The notes beneath the pieces are model-generated. The model did no database searches. It was not told the origin of the DNA and was given only the letters and a program-made list of their open reading frames with translations. From Mycobacterium kyorinense (GTDB taxonomy: Bacteria; Actinomycetota; Actinomycetes; Mycobacteriales; Mycobacteriaceae): a stretch of DNA of 51,333 nt. Location of the stretch: NCBI RefSeq assembly GCF_001672775.1, contig NZ_LZKJ01000139.1, forward strand, positions 1 through 51,333, in the 5' to 3' direction. Of this stretch, positions 36,661-46,196 are shown in pieces (the first letter of the stretch is position 1; each line of letters begins with the position of its first letter). Both the position numbers and the translations under genes were made by a program.

Positions 36661-39540
36661 GTGACTGAACCCCCGATCGCGGCCGGGACCGGCGCAGGCG
36701 ACGCGGACTCCGACGTGCCGCGGTATCGCTACACCGCGCAGCTGGCCGATCGCATCGAACGGGCCTGGCAGGACAATTGGACCCGGTGGGGGACGTTCAA
36801 CGTGGCCAATCCGGTCGGCTCACTGGCGCCCACGGATGGTGGCCCGGTGCCCGAGGACAAGATGTTCGTGCAGGACATGTTTCCCTACCCCTCAGGCCAG
36901 GGTCTGCATGTCGGGCATCCGCTGGGCTTTATCGCCACCGATGTGTACGCGCGCTACTTCCGGATGAACGGCCGCAATGTCTTGCACGCCTTAGGGTTCG
37001 ATTCCTTCGGTCTGCCTGCTGAGCAGTATGCAGTGGAGACAGGCACCCATCCGCGCGAGCGTACCGAGGCCAACCTCGTCAACTTTCGGCGTCAACTGGG
37101 CCGGCTGGGTTTCGGACATGACCCCCGTCGCAGCTTCTCCACCACCGACGTCGACTACTACAAGTGGACACAGTGGATCTTCTTGCAGATCTACAACGCT
37201 TGGTTCGACACCGACGCCAACAGGGCACGACCCGTCACGGAACTGATCGCCGAACTCGATTCGGCTGAGCGCACTTTGGCTGACGGCAAGGACTGGGCCA
37301 CCCTGTCAGCCGACGAGCGAGCAGATGTCGTCGACGGCTACCGGCTGGTCTACCGGTCGGATTCGATGGTGAACTGGTGTCCGGGGCTGGGCACCGTGTT
37401 GGCCAATGAAGAGGTGACCGCCGACGGCCGCAGCGAACGCGGAAATTTCCCGGTGTTCCGGAAACGACTGCGGCAGTGGATGATGCGCATCACCGCGTAC
37501 TCCGATCGGCTGCTGGAGGATCTCGATCTGCTGGACTGGCCGGAGAAGGTCAAGACGATGCAGCGCAACTGGATCGGACGTTCGGTCGGCGCTGCAGCGA
37601 TGTTCGGCACCGACAACGGCGACATCGAGGTTTTCACCACCCGCCCGGACACGCTGTTCGGCGCTACCTATCTGGTGTTAGCGCCCGAACACGACCGCGT
37701 CGACGGCTTGGTCGCCGCCCAGTGGCCGGACGGCGTGGACCCGCGGTGGACATTCGGTGCCGCAACACCGGCCGAGGCCGTCGCGTCGTACCGGAAGGCG
37801 ATCGCCGCAAAGTCGGACCTGGAACGCCAAGAGAGCAAAGCCAAAACCGGGGTGTTCCTGGGCAGTTACGCAACGAATCCGGCCAGCGGCCAGCAGGTGC
37901 CGATCTTCATCGCCGACTACGTGCTGGCCGGCTACGGCACCGGTGCGATCATGGCCGTCCCCGGTCACGACCAACGCGACTGGGAATTCGCCCATGAGCT
38001 TGGCCTGCCGATCGTGCAAGTCATCACCGGCGGCGACATTTCACATGCCGCCTACAACGGTGACGGGACGTTGGTGAATTCCGGCTATCTCGACGGCATG
38101 GACGTGGCGACGGCCAAGCAGGCCATCACCGACCGGCTGGAATCCGACGGCCGGGGCCGGACCCGTGTCGAATACAAGCTGCGGGACTGGCTTTTCGCGA
38201 GACAGCGGTATTGGGGTGAACCGTTTCCGATCGTCTACGACGACGACGGGCGCCCGCACCCGCTCGACGAGGCCGCGCTGCCCGTCGAGTTGCCGGATGT
38301 CTCGGACTACTCGCCGGTGCTGTTCGACCCGGACGACGCCGATAGTGTGCCGTCGCCGCCGCTGGCCAAGGCCAGCGACTGGGTGCACGTCGAGCTGGAT
38401 CTCGGCGATGGGTTGCAGTCCTACACCCGCGACACCAACGTTATGCCGAACTGGGCCGGCAGCTCGTGGTATGAACTGCGCTACACCGATCCGCACAACT
38501 CGGAACGGTTCTGCGCCAAAGAGAATGAGGCCTACTGGATGGGGCCGCGGCCGACTGAGCACGGTCCCGACGACCCCGGTGGCGTCGACCTCTATGTCGG
38601 TGGTGTCGAACACGCGGTGCTGCATCTGCTGTATGCCCGATTTTGGCACAAGGTGCTCTACGACCTGGGCGAGGTCAGCTCCCGCGAGCCGTACCGTCGA
38701 CTGGTCAACCAGGGCTACATTCAAGCGTTCGCCTACACCGATGCCCGGGGCTTTTACGTGCCCGCTGCCGACGTGATCGAACGCGACGGCACGTTTTACT
38801 ATCCCGGCCCGGCCGGTGAGATCGAGGTCTTCCAGGAGTTCGGCAAAATCGGTAAGAGCCTGAAGAATTCGGTGTCGCCCGACGAGATCTGCGACGAATA
38901 CGGCGCCGACACACTGCGGCTCTACGAAATGTCGATGGGTCCGCTGGAGGCATCACGTCCGTGGGCCACCAAGGACGTCGTCGGTGCGCACCGGTTTCTG
39001 CAGCGGGTGTGGCGGCTGGTGGTCGACGAGCAGACCGGTGAAACCCGGGTGGCCAACCATGCGGCCATCGCGGAAGACACCCTGCGGCTGCTGCACCGCA
39101 CCATCGCCGGCGTATCGGAAGACTATGCGGCGCTGCGCAATAACACCGCGGCGGCCAAGCTGATCGAGTACACCAACCACCTCACCAAAACCCACCAGGG
39201 CGAGGTGCCGCGCGCGGCGGTCGAGCCCCTGGTTCTGATGCTGGCGCCGCTGGCGCCACATGTCAGCGAAGAACTGTGGCAGCGGTTGGGTAACGCTACC
39301 TCGTTGGCGCACGGACCATTTCCCATTGCCGATCCCGCGTACCTGGTGGAAGACACCGTCGAATACCCGGTGCAGGTCAACGGCAAGGTGCGGGGCAAAG
39401 TGGTGGTGGCCGCTGACGCCGACGCCGACACCCTGGAGGCAGCCGCGCTGGCCGACGAGAAGGTTCAGGCGTTTCTGAACGGGGCCACCCCGAAGAAGGT
39501 GATCGTGGTGGCCGGTCGATTGGTCAACCTCGTCGTCTGA
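36661..39540 (+). CDS. leuS: Leucyl-tRNA synthetase
   Basis: Class I aminoacyl-tRNA synthetase, 959 residues from GTG 36661. The HIGH motif appears as HVGH at residues 83-86 in [16 protein letters not shown]. The CP1 editing domain is present, with [18 protein letters not shown] and [14 protein letters not shown]. The KMSKS equivalent is KIGKS near 729-733, and the C-terminal domain ends [19 protein letters not shown] and [13 protein letters not shown]. The fragment VRRFLQRVW-like sequence ([15 protein letters not shown]) marks the anticodon-binding region. The stop is four bases from the end of the convergent SDR gene. It is read in the direction of fork movement from oriC. Confidence 0.98.
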   Translation: MTEPPIAAGTGAGDADSDVPRYRYTAQLADRIERAWQDNWTRWGTFNVANPVGSLAPTDGGPVPEDKMFVQDMFPYPSGQGLHVGHPLGFIATDVYARYFRMNGRNVLHALGFDSFGLPAEQYAVETGTHPRERTEANLVNFRRQLGRLGFGHDPRRSFSTTDVDYYKWTQWIFLQIYNAWFDTDANRARPVTELIAELDSAERTLADGKDWATLSADERADVVDGYRLVYRSDSMVNWCPGLGTVLANEEVTADGRSERGNFPVFRKRLRQWMMRITAYSDRLLEDLDLLDWPEKVKTMQRNWIGRSVGAAAMFGTDNGDIEVFTTRPDTLFGATYLVLAPEHDRVDGLVAAQWPDGVDPRWTFGAATPAEAVASYRKAIAAKSDLERQESKAKTGVFLGSYATNPASGQQVPIFIADYVLAGYGTGAIMAVPGHDQRDWEFAHELGLPIVQVITGGDISHAAYNGDGTLVNSGYLDGMDVATAKQAITDRLESDGRGRTRVEYKLRDWLFARQRYWGEPFPIVYDDDGRPHPLDEAALPVELPDVSDYSPVLFDPDDADSVPSPPLAKASDWVHVELDLGDGLQSYTRDTNVMPNWAGSSWYELRYTDPHNSERFCAKENEAYWMGPRPTEHGPDDPGGVDLYVGGVEHAVLHLLYARFWHKVLYDLGEVSSREPYRRLVNQGYIQAFAYTDARGFYVPAADVIERDGTFYYPGPAGEIEVFQEFGKIGKSLKNSVSPDEICDEYGADTLRLYEMSMGPLEASRPWATKDVVGAHRFLQRVWRLVVDEQTGETRVANHAAIAEDTLRLLHRTIAGVSEDYAALRNNTAAAKLIEYTNHLTKTHQGEVPRAAVEPLVLMLAPLAPHVSEELWQRLGNATSLAHGPFPIADPAYLVEDTVEYPVQVNGKVRGKVVVAADADADTLEAAALADEKVQAFLNGATPKKVIVVAGRLVNLVV

Positions 39541-39544
39541 TGGT

Positions 39545-40210
39545 TCAGCGTTGGCGGATCACGACTTCGTGCACATGCCCGTCGGGCGGGGTGGCCACCA
39601 CATTGGCTACCACCTCGGCGACGGTTTGTGGCCGCAAAAAGCGTCCGGGCTCATACTCGCCGCCCTCGAATGCGACCAGGTCTCGTTGCATGTCGGTGTC
39701 GACGCGACCGGGGTAGACGGTGGTGACGCGCAACGTGGGTTCATCGGCGCGCAGTGAATCGGCGAATGCGCGAAGCGCGAACTTGCTGGCCGAATAAGCG
39801 GGCATTCCCGGTGACACGGTGCGGCCAGACCCGGAGTTGACGAACACCACCTGCCCGCGGGCGCGCCGCAGCGCCGGCAGCAGCGCCAACGTAACAGCCA
39901 CTGCGCCAACGACATTGACGTCGAATGTGGTGCGCCATTGGTCGACGGTCGTATCGCCGACATGGCCGGGCATCGACACCCCGGCGTTGTGCACCAGCAC
40001 GTCGAGTTCGGTGATCGACGCGGTGTCGGCGGCGATCGCGTCGGTGTCGGTCAGATCCAGCGGGAACGTTGTGGCGGCAAGGCGATGGGCGACGGCGTCG
40101 AGTTGCGCCGACGGGCGCGCCGCCAGCAGCAGGGTATGCGTCGGAGCCAGGGCCTCGGCAATCGCAGCACCGATACCACGGCTGGCGCCGGTGATGAGTG
40201 CGGTCGGCAT
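39545..40210 (-). CDS. Short-chain dehydrogenase/reductase
   Basis: 221-residue classical SDR. The cofactor site is TALITGASRGIGAAIAEAL near residues 3-21, followed by VLVHNAGVSMPG (NAG motif) near 74-85. Catalytic Ser lies in VFVNSGSG and the Tyr/Lys pair in YSASKFALRAF (about 138-148). PGRVDTDMQ closes the cofactor region. Substrate cannot be told from the sequence. In M. tuberculosis H37Rv leuS is followed directly by the MarR gene, so this gene is an addition here or was lost there. It shares strand with the MarR gene, 30 bases downstream of it, so they may form one transcript. Confidence 0.9.
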   Translation of the reverse strand: MPTALITGASRGIGAAIAEALAPTHTLLLAARPSAQLDAVAHRLAATTFPLDLTDTDAIAADTASITELDVLVHNAGVSMPGHVGDTTVDQWRTTFDVNVVGAVAVTLALLPALRRARGQVVFVNSGSGRTVSPGMPAYSASKFALRAFADSLRADEPTLRVTTVYPGRVDTDMQRDLVAFEGGEYEPGRFLRPQTVAEVVANVVATPPDGHVHEVVIRQR

Positions 40211-40240
40211 ATCAGTGAAAGTGTTGCGGCTCTGCGGCTT

Positions 40241-40750
40241 TCACGCCTGTTCGCGGGCAGGCGAGGTATCGGCTGGACCGTCAGCGGCTTCGCCACCGGC
40301 CAGGCGTTCCAGCGGTCGCAGTGCTTTGGTCAGCGTGTCCAGGTCGGATTCGCTGAGTTGGCTGAGCATTCCGGCCAGCGCGGCGATCCGGTTGGACAGC
40401 GATTCGCGGTGCACGGCCAGGCCTCGAGGGGTGATGTCCACCAGCACCGCGCGCAGGTCAGACGGGTCGCGGGAGCGCTTGACCAGGCCCACCTTCTCCA
40501 GTCGGCGGATCGCCACGGTGGTGGTCGGGGTGCGGACCCGTTCGTGTGCAGCCAGGTCGGTCATTCGGATCGGACCCTGGTCGAGCAACGTCACCAGGAT
40601 CGACAACTGGGCCAGGGTGAGCTCGCCGGCGGTCGCGGCGCCCGCGGAAGGGTCACCGCGACGGAGGATCGTGAAAAGTTTGGACAGTGTGCGGTGTAGA
40701 CCTTCAGCCAGCTGTGTCACTTCGGGCACGGTGGCTTCACGTTCCGCCAT
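40241..40750 (-). CDS. MarR-family transcriptional regulator (Rv0042c type)
   Basis: 169 residues with the winged-helix core in the middle: LTLAQLSILVTLLDQGPIRM, DLAAHERVRTPTTTVAIRRL (recognition helix) and LVKRSRDPSDLRAVLVDITP (wing). The N- and C-terminal helices for dimerisation flank it. M. tuberculosis Rv0042c is the homologue. The ligand is unknown. The SDR gene directly downstream and the ABC transporter upstream on the same strand are candidates for control; this is inference from position. Confidence 0.92.
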   Translation of the reverse strand: MAEREATVPEVTQLAEGLHRTLSKLFTILRRGDPSAGAATAGELTLAQLSILVTLLDQGPIRMTDLAAHERVRTPTTTVAIRRLEKVGLVKRSRDPSDLRAVLVDITPRGLAVHRESLSNRIAALAGMLSQLSESDLDTLTKALRPLERLAGGEAADGPADTSPAREQA

Positions 40751-40804
40751 AATTCGCCAGTCTAACCTGATGGGCCTCAGGCAGGCCGAAAATCAGTTGT
40801 ACTG

Positions 40805-41554
40805 TCAAAGTACTTGGGAGAGGAACCGTTGCAACCGCTCGGTTGTGGCCGCCTCGAAGATCTGCTCGGGCGCCCCGGTTTCCACCACTGCGCCGTTATC
40901 CATGAAAACCACCGAATCCGCGGTTGACCTGGCAAAACCCATTTCATGGGTGACGACCACCATCGTCATGCCCTCTTCGCCGAGGTCAGCGATCAGCGCC
41001 AGGATGCCTTTGACCAGCTCGGGGTCCAGCGCCGAGGTGGCTTCGTCGAACAGCATCACCTGCGGTGCCATCGCCAACGCGCGGGCGATCGCGACCCGTT
41101 GCTGCTGCCCACCTGACAGGGCGCCGGGCCGGCTGTCGGCTTTGTGCTTCATGCCGACTCGGTCCAATTGGGCCAGCGCCAACTCGCGGGCGGCGTCGGC
41201 CGGCAGTCGCTTCAGCTTGCGCGGCGCCAGCGTGACGTTGTCCAGCACGCTGCGGTGCGGGAACAGGTTGAAGTGCTGAAACACCATCCCGATGCGTTGG
41301 CGCAGCCGGTTGGGGTCCTCGGCCAGCACCGAGCGACCATCGAGCAAGACGTCTCCGCGGTCGGGCTCGTGGAGCCGGTTGAGGGTCCGCAGCAGCGTTG
41401 ACTTGCCTGAGCCCGACGGGCCGATCACCGCTACCGTGCTGCCTGCGGGCACGTCGATGTCCACGCCGCGCAGCACCGTGTTCGGGCCGAAGGCCAAATG
41501 AATGTCCTTGCCCGCCAACGATACTGGTTGTACTCGCTCGATACTTTCGGTCAC
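40805..41554 (-). CDS. Polar amino-acid ABC transporter, ATP-binding protein
   Basis: 249 residues. Walker A GPSGSGKSTLLRTLN lies near residue 38, the Q-loop at MVFQHFNLFPHRSVLDNV, the signature at LSGGQQQRVAIARALA, Walker B at VMLFDEATSALDPE, and the H-loop at VVVTHEMGFAR. The sequence is of the GlnQ/HisP class. Its start overlaps the end of the binding-protein/permease gene by four bases, making a two-gene transport system. Not present at this site in M. tuberculosis H37Rv. The likely substrate is an amino acid such as glutamine or glutamate; the class supports this but the exact ligand is unknown. Confidence 0.92.
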   Translation of the reverse strand: MTESIERVQPVSLAGKDIHLAFGPNTVLRGVDIDVPAGSTVAVIGPSGSGKSTLLRTLNRLHEPDRGDVLLDGRSVLAEDPNRLRQRIGMVFQHFNLFPHRSVLDNVTLAPRKLKRLPADAARELALAQLDRVGMKHKADSRPGALSGGQQQRVAIARALAMAPQVMLFDEATSALDPELVKGILALIADLGEEGMTMVVVTHEMGFARSTADSVVFMDNGAVVETGAPEQIFEAATTERLQRFLSQVL

Positions 41555-43344
41555 GTCATCTCCTGCCCGGTTGTTGAGGCAATCCGGTCGAGGGGATCTT
41601 CGGGCTCGCCTGCGGTGCGGCCCTGGCGAAGCCGGTTGTCGACGAAGTTCACCAGGTGGGTCAGCGGAACCGTCAATATCAAGTAGAAGATTCCGGCGGC
41701 CACCAACGGCGACAAGCTGCCGGTCTGCGCGTTGAAATCCCGGCCGACCTGGAACAGCTCCCGTTGCCCGGCGATCAGTCCGAGGAAGTAAACCAGCGCC
41801 GAGCCCTTCAGCAGCGCGATGAACTGGTTGACCAACGCCGGCAGCACTCGCCGAATCCCCTGCGGAACCACCACCAGCCGCATCGACGACCGATAGCTGA
41901 GCCCCAGCGCGCGGGAGGCTTCCAACTGCCCGGGTTCGACGCTTTGGATGCCCGAGCGGAAGATTTCACCGACATACGCCGCGGCGGTCAGCCCCAGCGC
42001 GGCAATCCCCAGCGGGTAGGGGTTGTTGTTGGTCAGCCCGCCGACGATCGGCCCCACGCCCAGCCCGATCAGCAAAATGATCACGACTTCGGGCAGGCCG
42101 CGGAAGATGTCGGTGTACACCCGCGCCGGCCACCGCAACCAGCGGGTCCGCGAGATCCCGGCGACGGCCAGCACAATTCCCACACCCAACCCGATGACAC
42201 TGGCGCTGATCGTCAATATCAAGGTGTTGGGCAACCCCGTCTTGAGCAGCACGGGGATCGTCTGTTTGTAGAGGTCCCAGTCGAGGAAGGATTCCCGCAA
42301 CTGGGCCAGCGTGGACGTCGGCGCGGGCGGTCCGGCCTTGGGTCGGTGATGGCGCTCCGCGATCTTGGCGAAGTCCGGCAGGTGAGGTGTCAGCGCTTCC
42401 TTCGATCCTGGTTTCCAGTCTGGCGGCAGCGGGCGCGGCGCCCATTCCGAGTACAGACCCGACCAGGTGGCGTCGGCGATGACGGCGTCCAATCCTGAGT
42501 TCAGCGCATCGAGCAGCGGCCGGTTGTCTTTCGCGACGGCGTAGGCCACGAAGTCGCCCTCGTTGAACGAGTTCGCGACGATCGCGGCGGGGTCGCCGGG
42601 CCGCACCGCGTTCATCGCCTCCAGTCCACCCGCAACCCAGGCGTCGATCTGATGAGTCTTGAGGCTGCTGTAGGCAGTGATGATGTCGGGGAACTTCACC
42701 GGCTGCAGACCCAACGTCTCGGTGACGTAGGCATCCTGCACGGTGCCCTGCACGACACCGATCCGCTGTCCGGCGGCGAGGTCGTCGAATCCGGTGATCG
42801 GCGAGCCCGGCTGGACGACCAGCGAGGCATAGCCGAAGTCATAGCCGTTGGTGAAGCTGACGATCCGTCGCCGCGCTTCGCTGGCCATGATGGACGCCGA
42901 GCCGACATCGAACCGTCGCGACGCCACTTGGGCGAGCAGTCCGGCGAAGTCGGTACCGACGAAGCGGACCTGCAACCCCAATTTTGCGGCGATGGCCCGC
43001 AGCACCTCGTTGTCGAAACCGGTGAACTGCCCGGCGGCGTTGATGCAGGCGTTCGGCGGTGACTCCGACATGGTGCCGACCGTCAGCGTGCCCGGCGTGA
43101 TGAGACCCAGCGTCGAGACGTCCACCGACGACAGTGGTTCGACGCTGGCGGTCGTGTACTTGTCCTCGTGAGTGCGTTTCGCGGTGGCCAATTTCGGAGG
43201 CAACTCGGTCGCGCTCTCCAGCCCGGGTGGGGTACACCTGTCGGGATTCGCTCCTGCCGGTGCGGCCGTTCCGAGGCTGCATACCAGCAGTGCGGTGGCG
43301 ATCAGCGCGAACAGCTTTGCAGCGCAGCCGGCGTTGAAATTCAT
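41551..43344 (-). CDS. Fused substrate-binding protein and permease of amino-acid ABC transporter
   Basis: 597 residues from ATG 43344 (MNFNAGCAAKLFALIATALL); a TTG three codons upstream is also in frame. A signal peptide covers about 1-32. The periplasmic binding domain spans about 75-315 (GTLTVGTMSESPPNACINAAG, FDVGSASIMASEARRRIV, IGVVQGTVQDAYV). A linker leads to the permease from about 355 to 575 with five or so helices. It includes the loop typical of these permeases, EASRALGLSYRSSMRLVVVP, which docks the ATPase. Binding protein and permease are usually separate; here they are one chain. The pair of genes is probably a polar amino-acid importer. Confidence 0.9.
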   Translation of the reverse strand: MNFNAGCAAKLFALIATALLVCSLGTAAPAGANPDRCTPPGLESATELPPKLATAKRTHEDKYTTASVEPLSSVDVSTLGLITPGTLTVGTMSESPPNACINAAGQFTGFDNEVLRAIAAKLGLQVRFVGTDFAGLLAQVASRRFDVGSASIMASEARRRIVSFTNGYDFGYASLVVQPGSPITGFDDLAAGQRIGVVQGTVQDAYVTETLGLQPVKFPDIITAYSSLKTHQIDAWVAGGLEAMNAVRPGDPAAIVANSFNEGDFVAYAVAKDNRPLLDALNSGLDAVIADATWSGLYSEWAPRPLPPDWKPGSKEALTPHLPDFAKIAERHHRPKAGPPAPTSTLAQLRESFLDWDLYKQTIPVLLKTGLPNTLILTISASVIGLGVGIVLAVAGISRTRWLRWPARVYTDIFRGLPEVVIILLIGLGVGPIVGGLTNNNPYPLGIAALGLTAAAYVGEIFRSGIQSVEPGQLEASRALGLSYRSSMRLVVVPQGIRRVLPALVNQFIALLKGSALVYFLGLIAGQRELFQVGRDFNAQTGSLSPLVAAGIFYLILTVPLTHLVNFVDNRLRQGRTAGEPEDPLDRIASTTGQEMT

Positions 43345-43396
43345 AACCCGCAACGTATCGGCGAATGATCGGTTCGGCCACGTTCGGCCGGCTGGC

Positions 43397-44074
43397 TCAG
43401 AACGCCACGACGGGTTTCTGTGGCGGAGCCAGCACTCCTCGACGAACGAGTTCGGTCACCATGACTTTCGCCATCAACGCCGCGCAGCCGCTGCACGCGG
43501 CCCGTGCGGCGTCGGGGTCGCGGCCGTGGATCGCGGCCGTCTCCTCCTCGTAGAACGGCAACATCTCTGCGATGACGTTGGGGTAGCTGAGCAAGAACGC
43601 CCGCGGAATCAGGCCCGCCGACGCCCGGATCGCGGCGTGGAGCCGGGGGCCGGCGTATTCGTCGTTGATTGCGCGGCGGTATTCGCGCGCGGTCTGCTGG
43701 AAGGCCCGAGGTTCCTTCGCGCTGCGCATGGTGCGCATCAGGGCCTCGAGCTGGTTGAGGATCCGCGGAGTGGGGTTGGCGGCGGCCCGCGCCGACGCGA
43801 TGCCGATCAGCACACCGTGTAGCTCGTGATGCTCGAGGATGGTGTCCTCGTCGAACCGTTCGACGAACGCGCCGCGGTGATATTGGGTGGACAGCACCCC
43901 GTCGTGTTCCAGCTGCACGACGGCTTCCTGAATCGGGACGCGGCTCATCCCGAGTTCGGTGGCGATCTCGTTGCGGTCGACGCGGTCGCCGGTGCGCAGT
44001 TTGCCGGTCAGGATTTGGTTGAGGATGTAGCCAACAACCTGGTCCTTTTCCTTGGCCCCGTACTTCTTGGGCAT
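43397..44074 (-). CDS. GntR-family regulator, FadR/FCD class (Rv0043c type)
   Basis: 225 residues. The N-terminal winged helix holds [40 protein letters not shown] and [12 protein letters not shown]. The C-terminal ligand-binding helical domain follows, with conserved [19 protein letters not shown]. tuberculosis Rv0043c is the homologue. The transporter gene downstream (52 bases, same strand) is a possible target but is missing in M. tuberculosis, so the ancestral target may be the oxidoreductase upstream. Confidence 0.9.
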   Translation of the reverse strand: MPKKYGAKEKDQVVGYILNQILTGKLRTGDRVDRNEIATELGMSRVPIQEAVVQLEHDGVLSTQYHRGAFVERFDEDTILEHHELHGVLIGIASARAAANPTPRILNQLEALMRTMRSAKEPRAFQQTAREYRRAINDEYAGPRLHAAIRASAGLIPRAFLLSYPNVIAEMLPFYEEETAAIHGRDPDAARAACSGCAALMAKVMVTELVRRGVLAPPQKPVVAF

Positions 44075-44132
44075 CGCTCAATTCCCGTCGACGAATCCGC
44101 CGGCCAGTTTCTCATGCGACGCTGTGAGCGGC

Positions 44133-44930
44133 CTACCCGCGATCCCGCCACCGGCACAACGTTTCCGCGGCGGTCAGGTCATAGTCCGGCCCGTTACAGC
44201 CGACAGTCAACAACGTGACACCGAGGCCGACCAGCGCCTCCGCTTCGGCGATCAGCTCGTCCGCTCCACCGCGGCCGGTCTCGCCGCCTACCGCCGTCGA
44301 GCGTTCGATCTGGTCTGCGGCGCGACCGACCGTGCTGCAGTGGTCGGCCAGCACGGCCGACTTGGCCGGATAGCTCTCGGTATTGGCGAAGCTGTGCCAG
44401 ATGTCGGCATGCTCGGCGACCAGGCGCAGCGTCTTCTTCTCACCCTCGCCGCCGATCAGCAACGGAATCTCGCGGGTAGGGGCCGGATTCAGCTTGGCCA
44501 GCCGCGCTTTGATGCGAGGCAGCGCGAGGGCCAGGTCGTCGAGGCGGCTGCCGGCCGTCCCGAATTCGTACCCGTACTCGTCGTAGTCTCTGCGTTTCCA
44601 GCCGGAGCCGATGCCCAGGATCAGCCGCCCGTCAGAGATGTGGTCGACCGTGCGAGCCATGTCGGCGAGCAGTTCGGGATTGCGGTAGGAATTGCAGCTC
44701 ACCAGGGCGCCGAGCTGGATGCGCGACGTCTGCTCGGCCCAGGCGGCCAGCATGGTCCAGCATTCGAAGTGGGCGCCGTCGCGGTCGCCGTAGAGCGGGA
44801 AAAAATGGTCCCAGTTGAACGCGATGTCGACACCGATGTCTTCGCAGCGGCGGACCGCGTCGCGCAGGTAGCTGTACTGCGGGGCGTGTTGGGGTTGCAG
44901 TTGCACGGCGATACGGACGGGGCGAGTCAT
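44133..44930 (-). CDS. LLM-class F420-dependent oxidoreductase (Rv0044c type)
   Basis: 265-residue luciferase-like barrel enzyme. The family features are ICNWDHFFPLYGD-like IAFNWDHFFPLYGDRDGAHF, LGALVSCNSYRNPELLADMA, VDHISDGRLILGIGSGW, YEFGTAGSRLDDLALALPRI and IPLLIGGEGEKKTLRLVAEH. These are typical of mycobacterial enzymes that use coenzyme F420. Substrate unknown. It lies on the same strand between the Old-Yellow-type gene (upstream, 22 bases away) and the GntR gene (downstream). Confidence 0.9.
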   Translation of the reverse strand: MTRPVRIAVQLQPQHAPQYSYLRDAVRRCEDIGVDIAFNWDHFFPLYGDRDGAHFECWTMLAAWAEQTSRIQLGALVSCNSYRNPELLADMARTVDHISDGRLILGIGSGWKRRDYDEYGYEFGTAGSRLDDLALALPRIKARLAKLNPAPTREIPLLIGGEGEKKTLRLVAEHADIWHSFANTESYPAKSAVLADHCSTVGRAADQIERSTAVGGETGRGGADELIAEAEALVGLGVTLLTVGCNGPDYDLTAAETLCRWRDRG

Positions 44931-44952
44931 TCCCTTACCGTAGAACTCACCC

Positions 44953-46149
44953 TCATCCGGTCGGCAGGCCGCTCGCGATTTCGCGGACCGTACAGTGTGT
45001 TCCGCTGTAGACGGTGGGCATGCATTTCATGCAGTGGATGCACAGGCCTTCGCGGGCGCTGCCCTCGCGGAAGCGATTGACCAGGTTGGGGTCTCGAAGC
45101 AGCGCGCGGGCCATGGCCACCACCTCGAACCCCTCGTCAAGCGCGTTGTCGACCGTGTCGAGCCGGTTGATCCCGCCGAGCAACATCAGCGGCATCGACA
45201 GCGCTGCCCGGAATTGGCGTGCGAGCGGCAAGAAGAACGCTTCTTCAAAAGGGTAGGCGCGGAACATCCGTCGGCCGATAACCCGTAGGCCCAGGCCCAC
45301 CAGCCGAGGCTGAGAGGCGATGAACTCGTCGAGGGGGACATCGCCGCGGAAGTAGTACATCGGGTTGAGTAGTGAGCTGCCGCCGGTCAGTTGCAGCGCA
45401 TCGAGGTGTCCGTCGGATTCCAGGAGCCGTGCCGTGGGCAGGCTGTCGGTCAGCCAGAAGCCGCCACGTACCCCGTCATCCATGTTGAACTTCGCGGTGA
45501 TCGCCACGGATCGGCCGACGGTGAGCCGAACGCGCTCGGCTACCCGACGGGCCAGTTCGGCGCGCCTCACGGTGTCGCCGCCGTAGCGGTCGGAGCGTTT
45601 GTTCAAATTCGGGCTGAAGAACGAGCTGAGCAGATAACCGTGGCCCATGTGGATTTCGATCGCGTCGAAGCCGGCCTCGACAGCGTTGGCTGCGGCGGCG
45701 GCGAAGTCGTCGATGACGCCGTCGAGTTGGTCGGTGGTCGCCGCCCGCACCAGCCCCATGGCCGGTGCGCTGAGCCGGGTCGACGGCGCCAGCGTCGGTG
45801 TCCGATTCGACAGTGTGTTGGCGACCAGCCCCGCGTGGCCGATCTGCGCGCAGACCAGGGCGCCCTCGGCATGCACCGCGTCGGTCAGTCGGCGCAGCTG
45901 CGGTATGCGATCACGGTCCAGCACGACGGTGTCGCGATGCACCCGGCCGCCGGGCGAAGTTGCGCAGTAGGCGACGGTGGTCATGGCCGCTCCACCGCGG
46001 GCGACTTCGACGTGGAAGTCGATGAGCGCGTCGCTGACCTGGCCGCGCGGCATCACGCCCTCGAACGTCGCCGCTTTGACGAACCGGTTCTTCAGGGTCA
46101 GCGGGCCCACCCGCGTTGACGTGAAGGCTTGTTTCGATACCATTGGCAT
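44953..46149 (-). CDS. NADH:flavin oxidoreductase (Old Yellow Enzyme family) with C-terminal Cys cluster
   Basis: 398 residues, FMN-dependent TIM barrel. ATG 46149 gives MPMVSKQAFTSTRVGPLTLK; another ATG two codons later is possible. Family motifs: LKNRFVKAATFEG, VCAQIGHAGLVANTL (barrel His), GFDAIEIHMGHGYLLSSFF, NKRSDRYGG and LMLLGGINRLDTVDNALDEG. The C-terminus has CIHCMKCMPTVYSGTHC, four Cys resembling the Fe-S site of 2,4-dienoyl-CoA reductase-type enzymes, but the C-terminal FAD/NAD domain that usually follows is missing. Absent at this site in M. tuberculosis. Divergent from the epimerase gene across 47 bases. Confidence 0.9.
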   Translation of the reverse strand: MPMVSKQAFTSTRVGPLTLKNRFVKAATFEGVMPRGQVSDALIDFHVEVARGGAAMTTVAYCATSPGGRVHRDTVVLDRDRIPQLRRLTDAVHAEGALVCAQIGHAGLVANTLSNRTPTLAPSTRLSAPAMGLVRAATTDQLDGVIDDFAAAAANAVEAGFDAIEIHMGHGYLLSSFFSPNLNKRSDRYGGDTVRRAELARRVAERVRLTVGRSVAITAKFNMDDGVRGGFWLTDSLPTARLLESDGHLDALQLTGGSSLLNPMYYFRGDVPLDEFIASQPRLVGLGLRVIGRRMFRAYPFEEAFFLPLARQFRAALSMPLMLLGGINRLDTVDNALDEGFEVVAMARALLRDPNLVNRFREGSAREGLCIHCMKCMPTVYSGTHCTVREIASGLPTG

Positions 46150-46196
46150 CGAAATATACTACGGCGGAGGGTTCCGTCACGGCGAGAGGCGGATCG

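Noticed and set aside
39819..41279. 486-codon plus-strand frame across the SDR, MarR and ABC genes
   Set aside because: Antisense to three recognised genes, low-complexity Ser/Arg composition and no motif.
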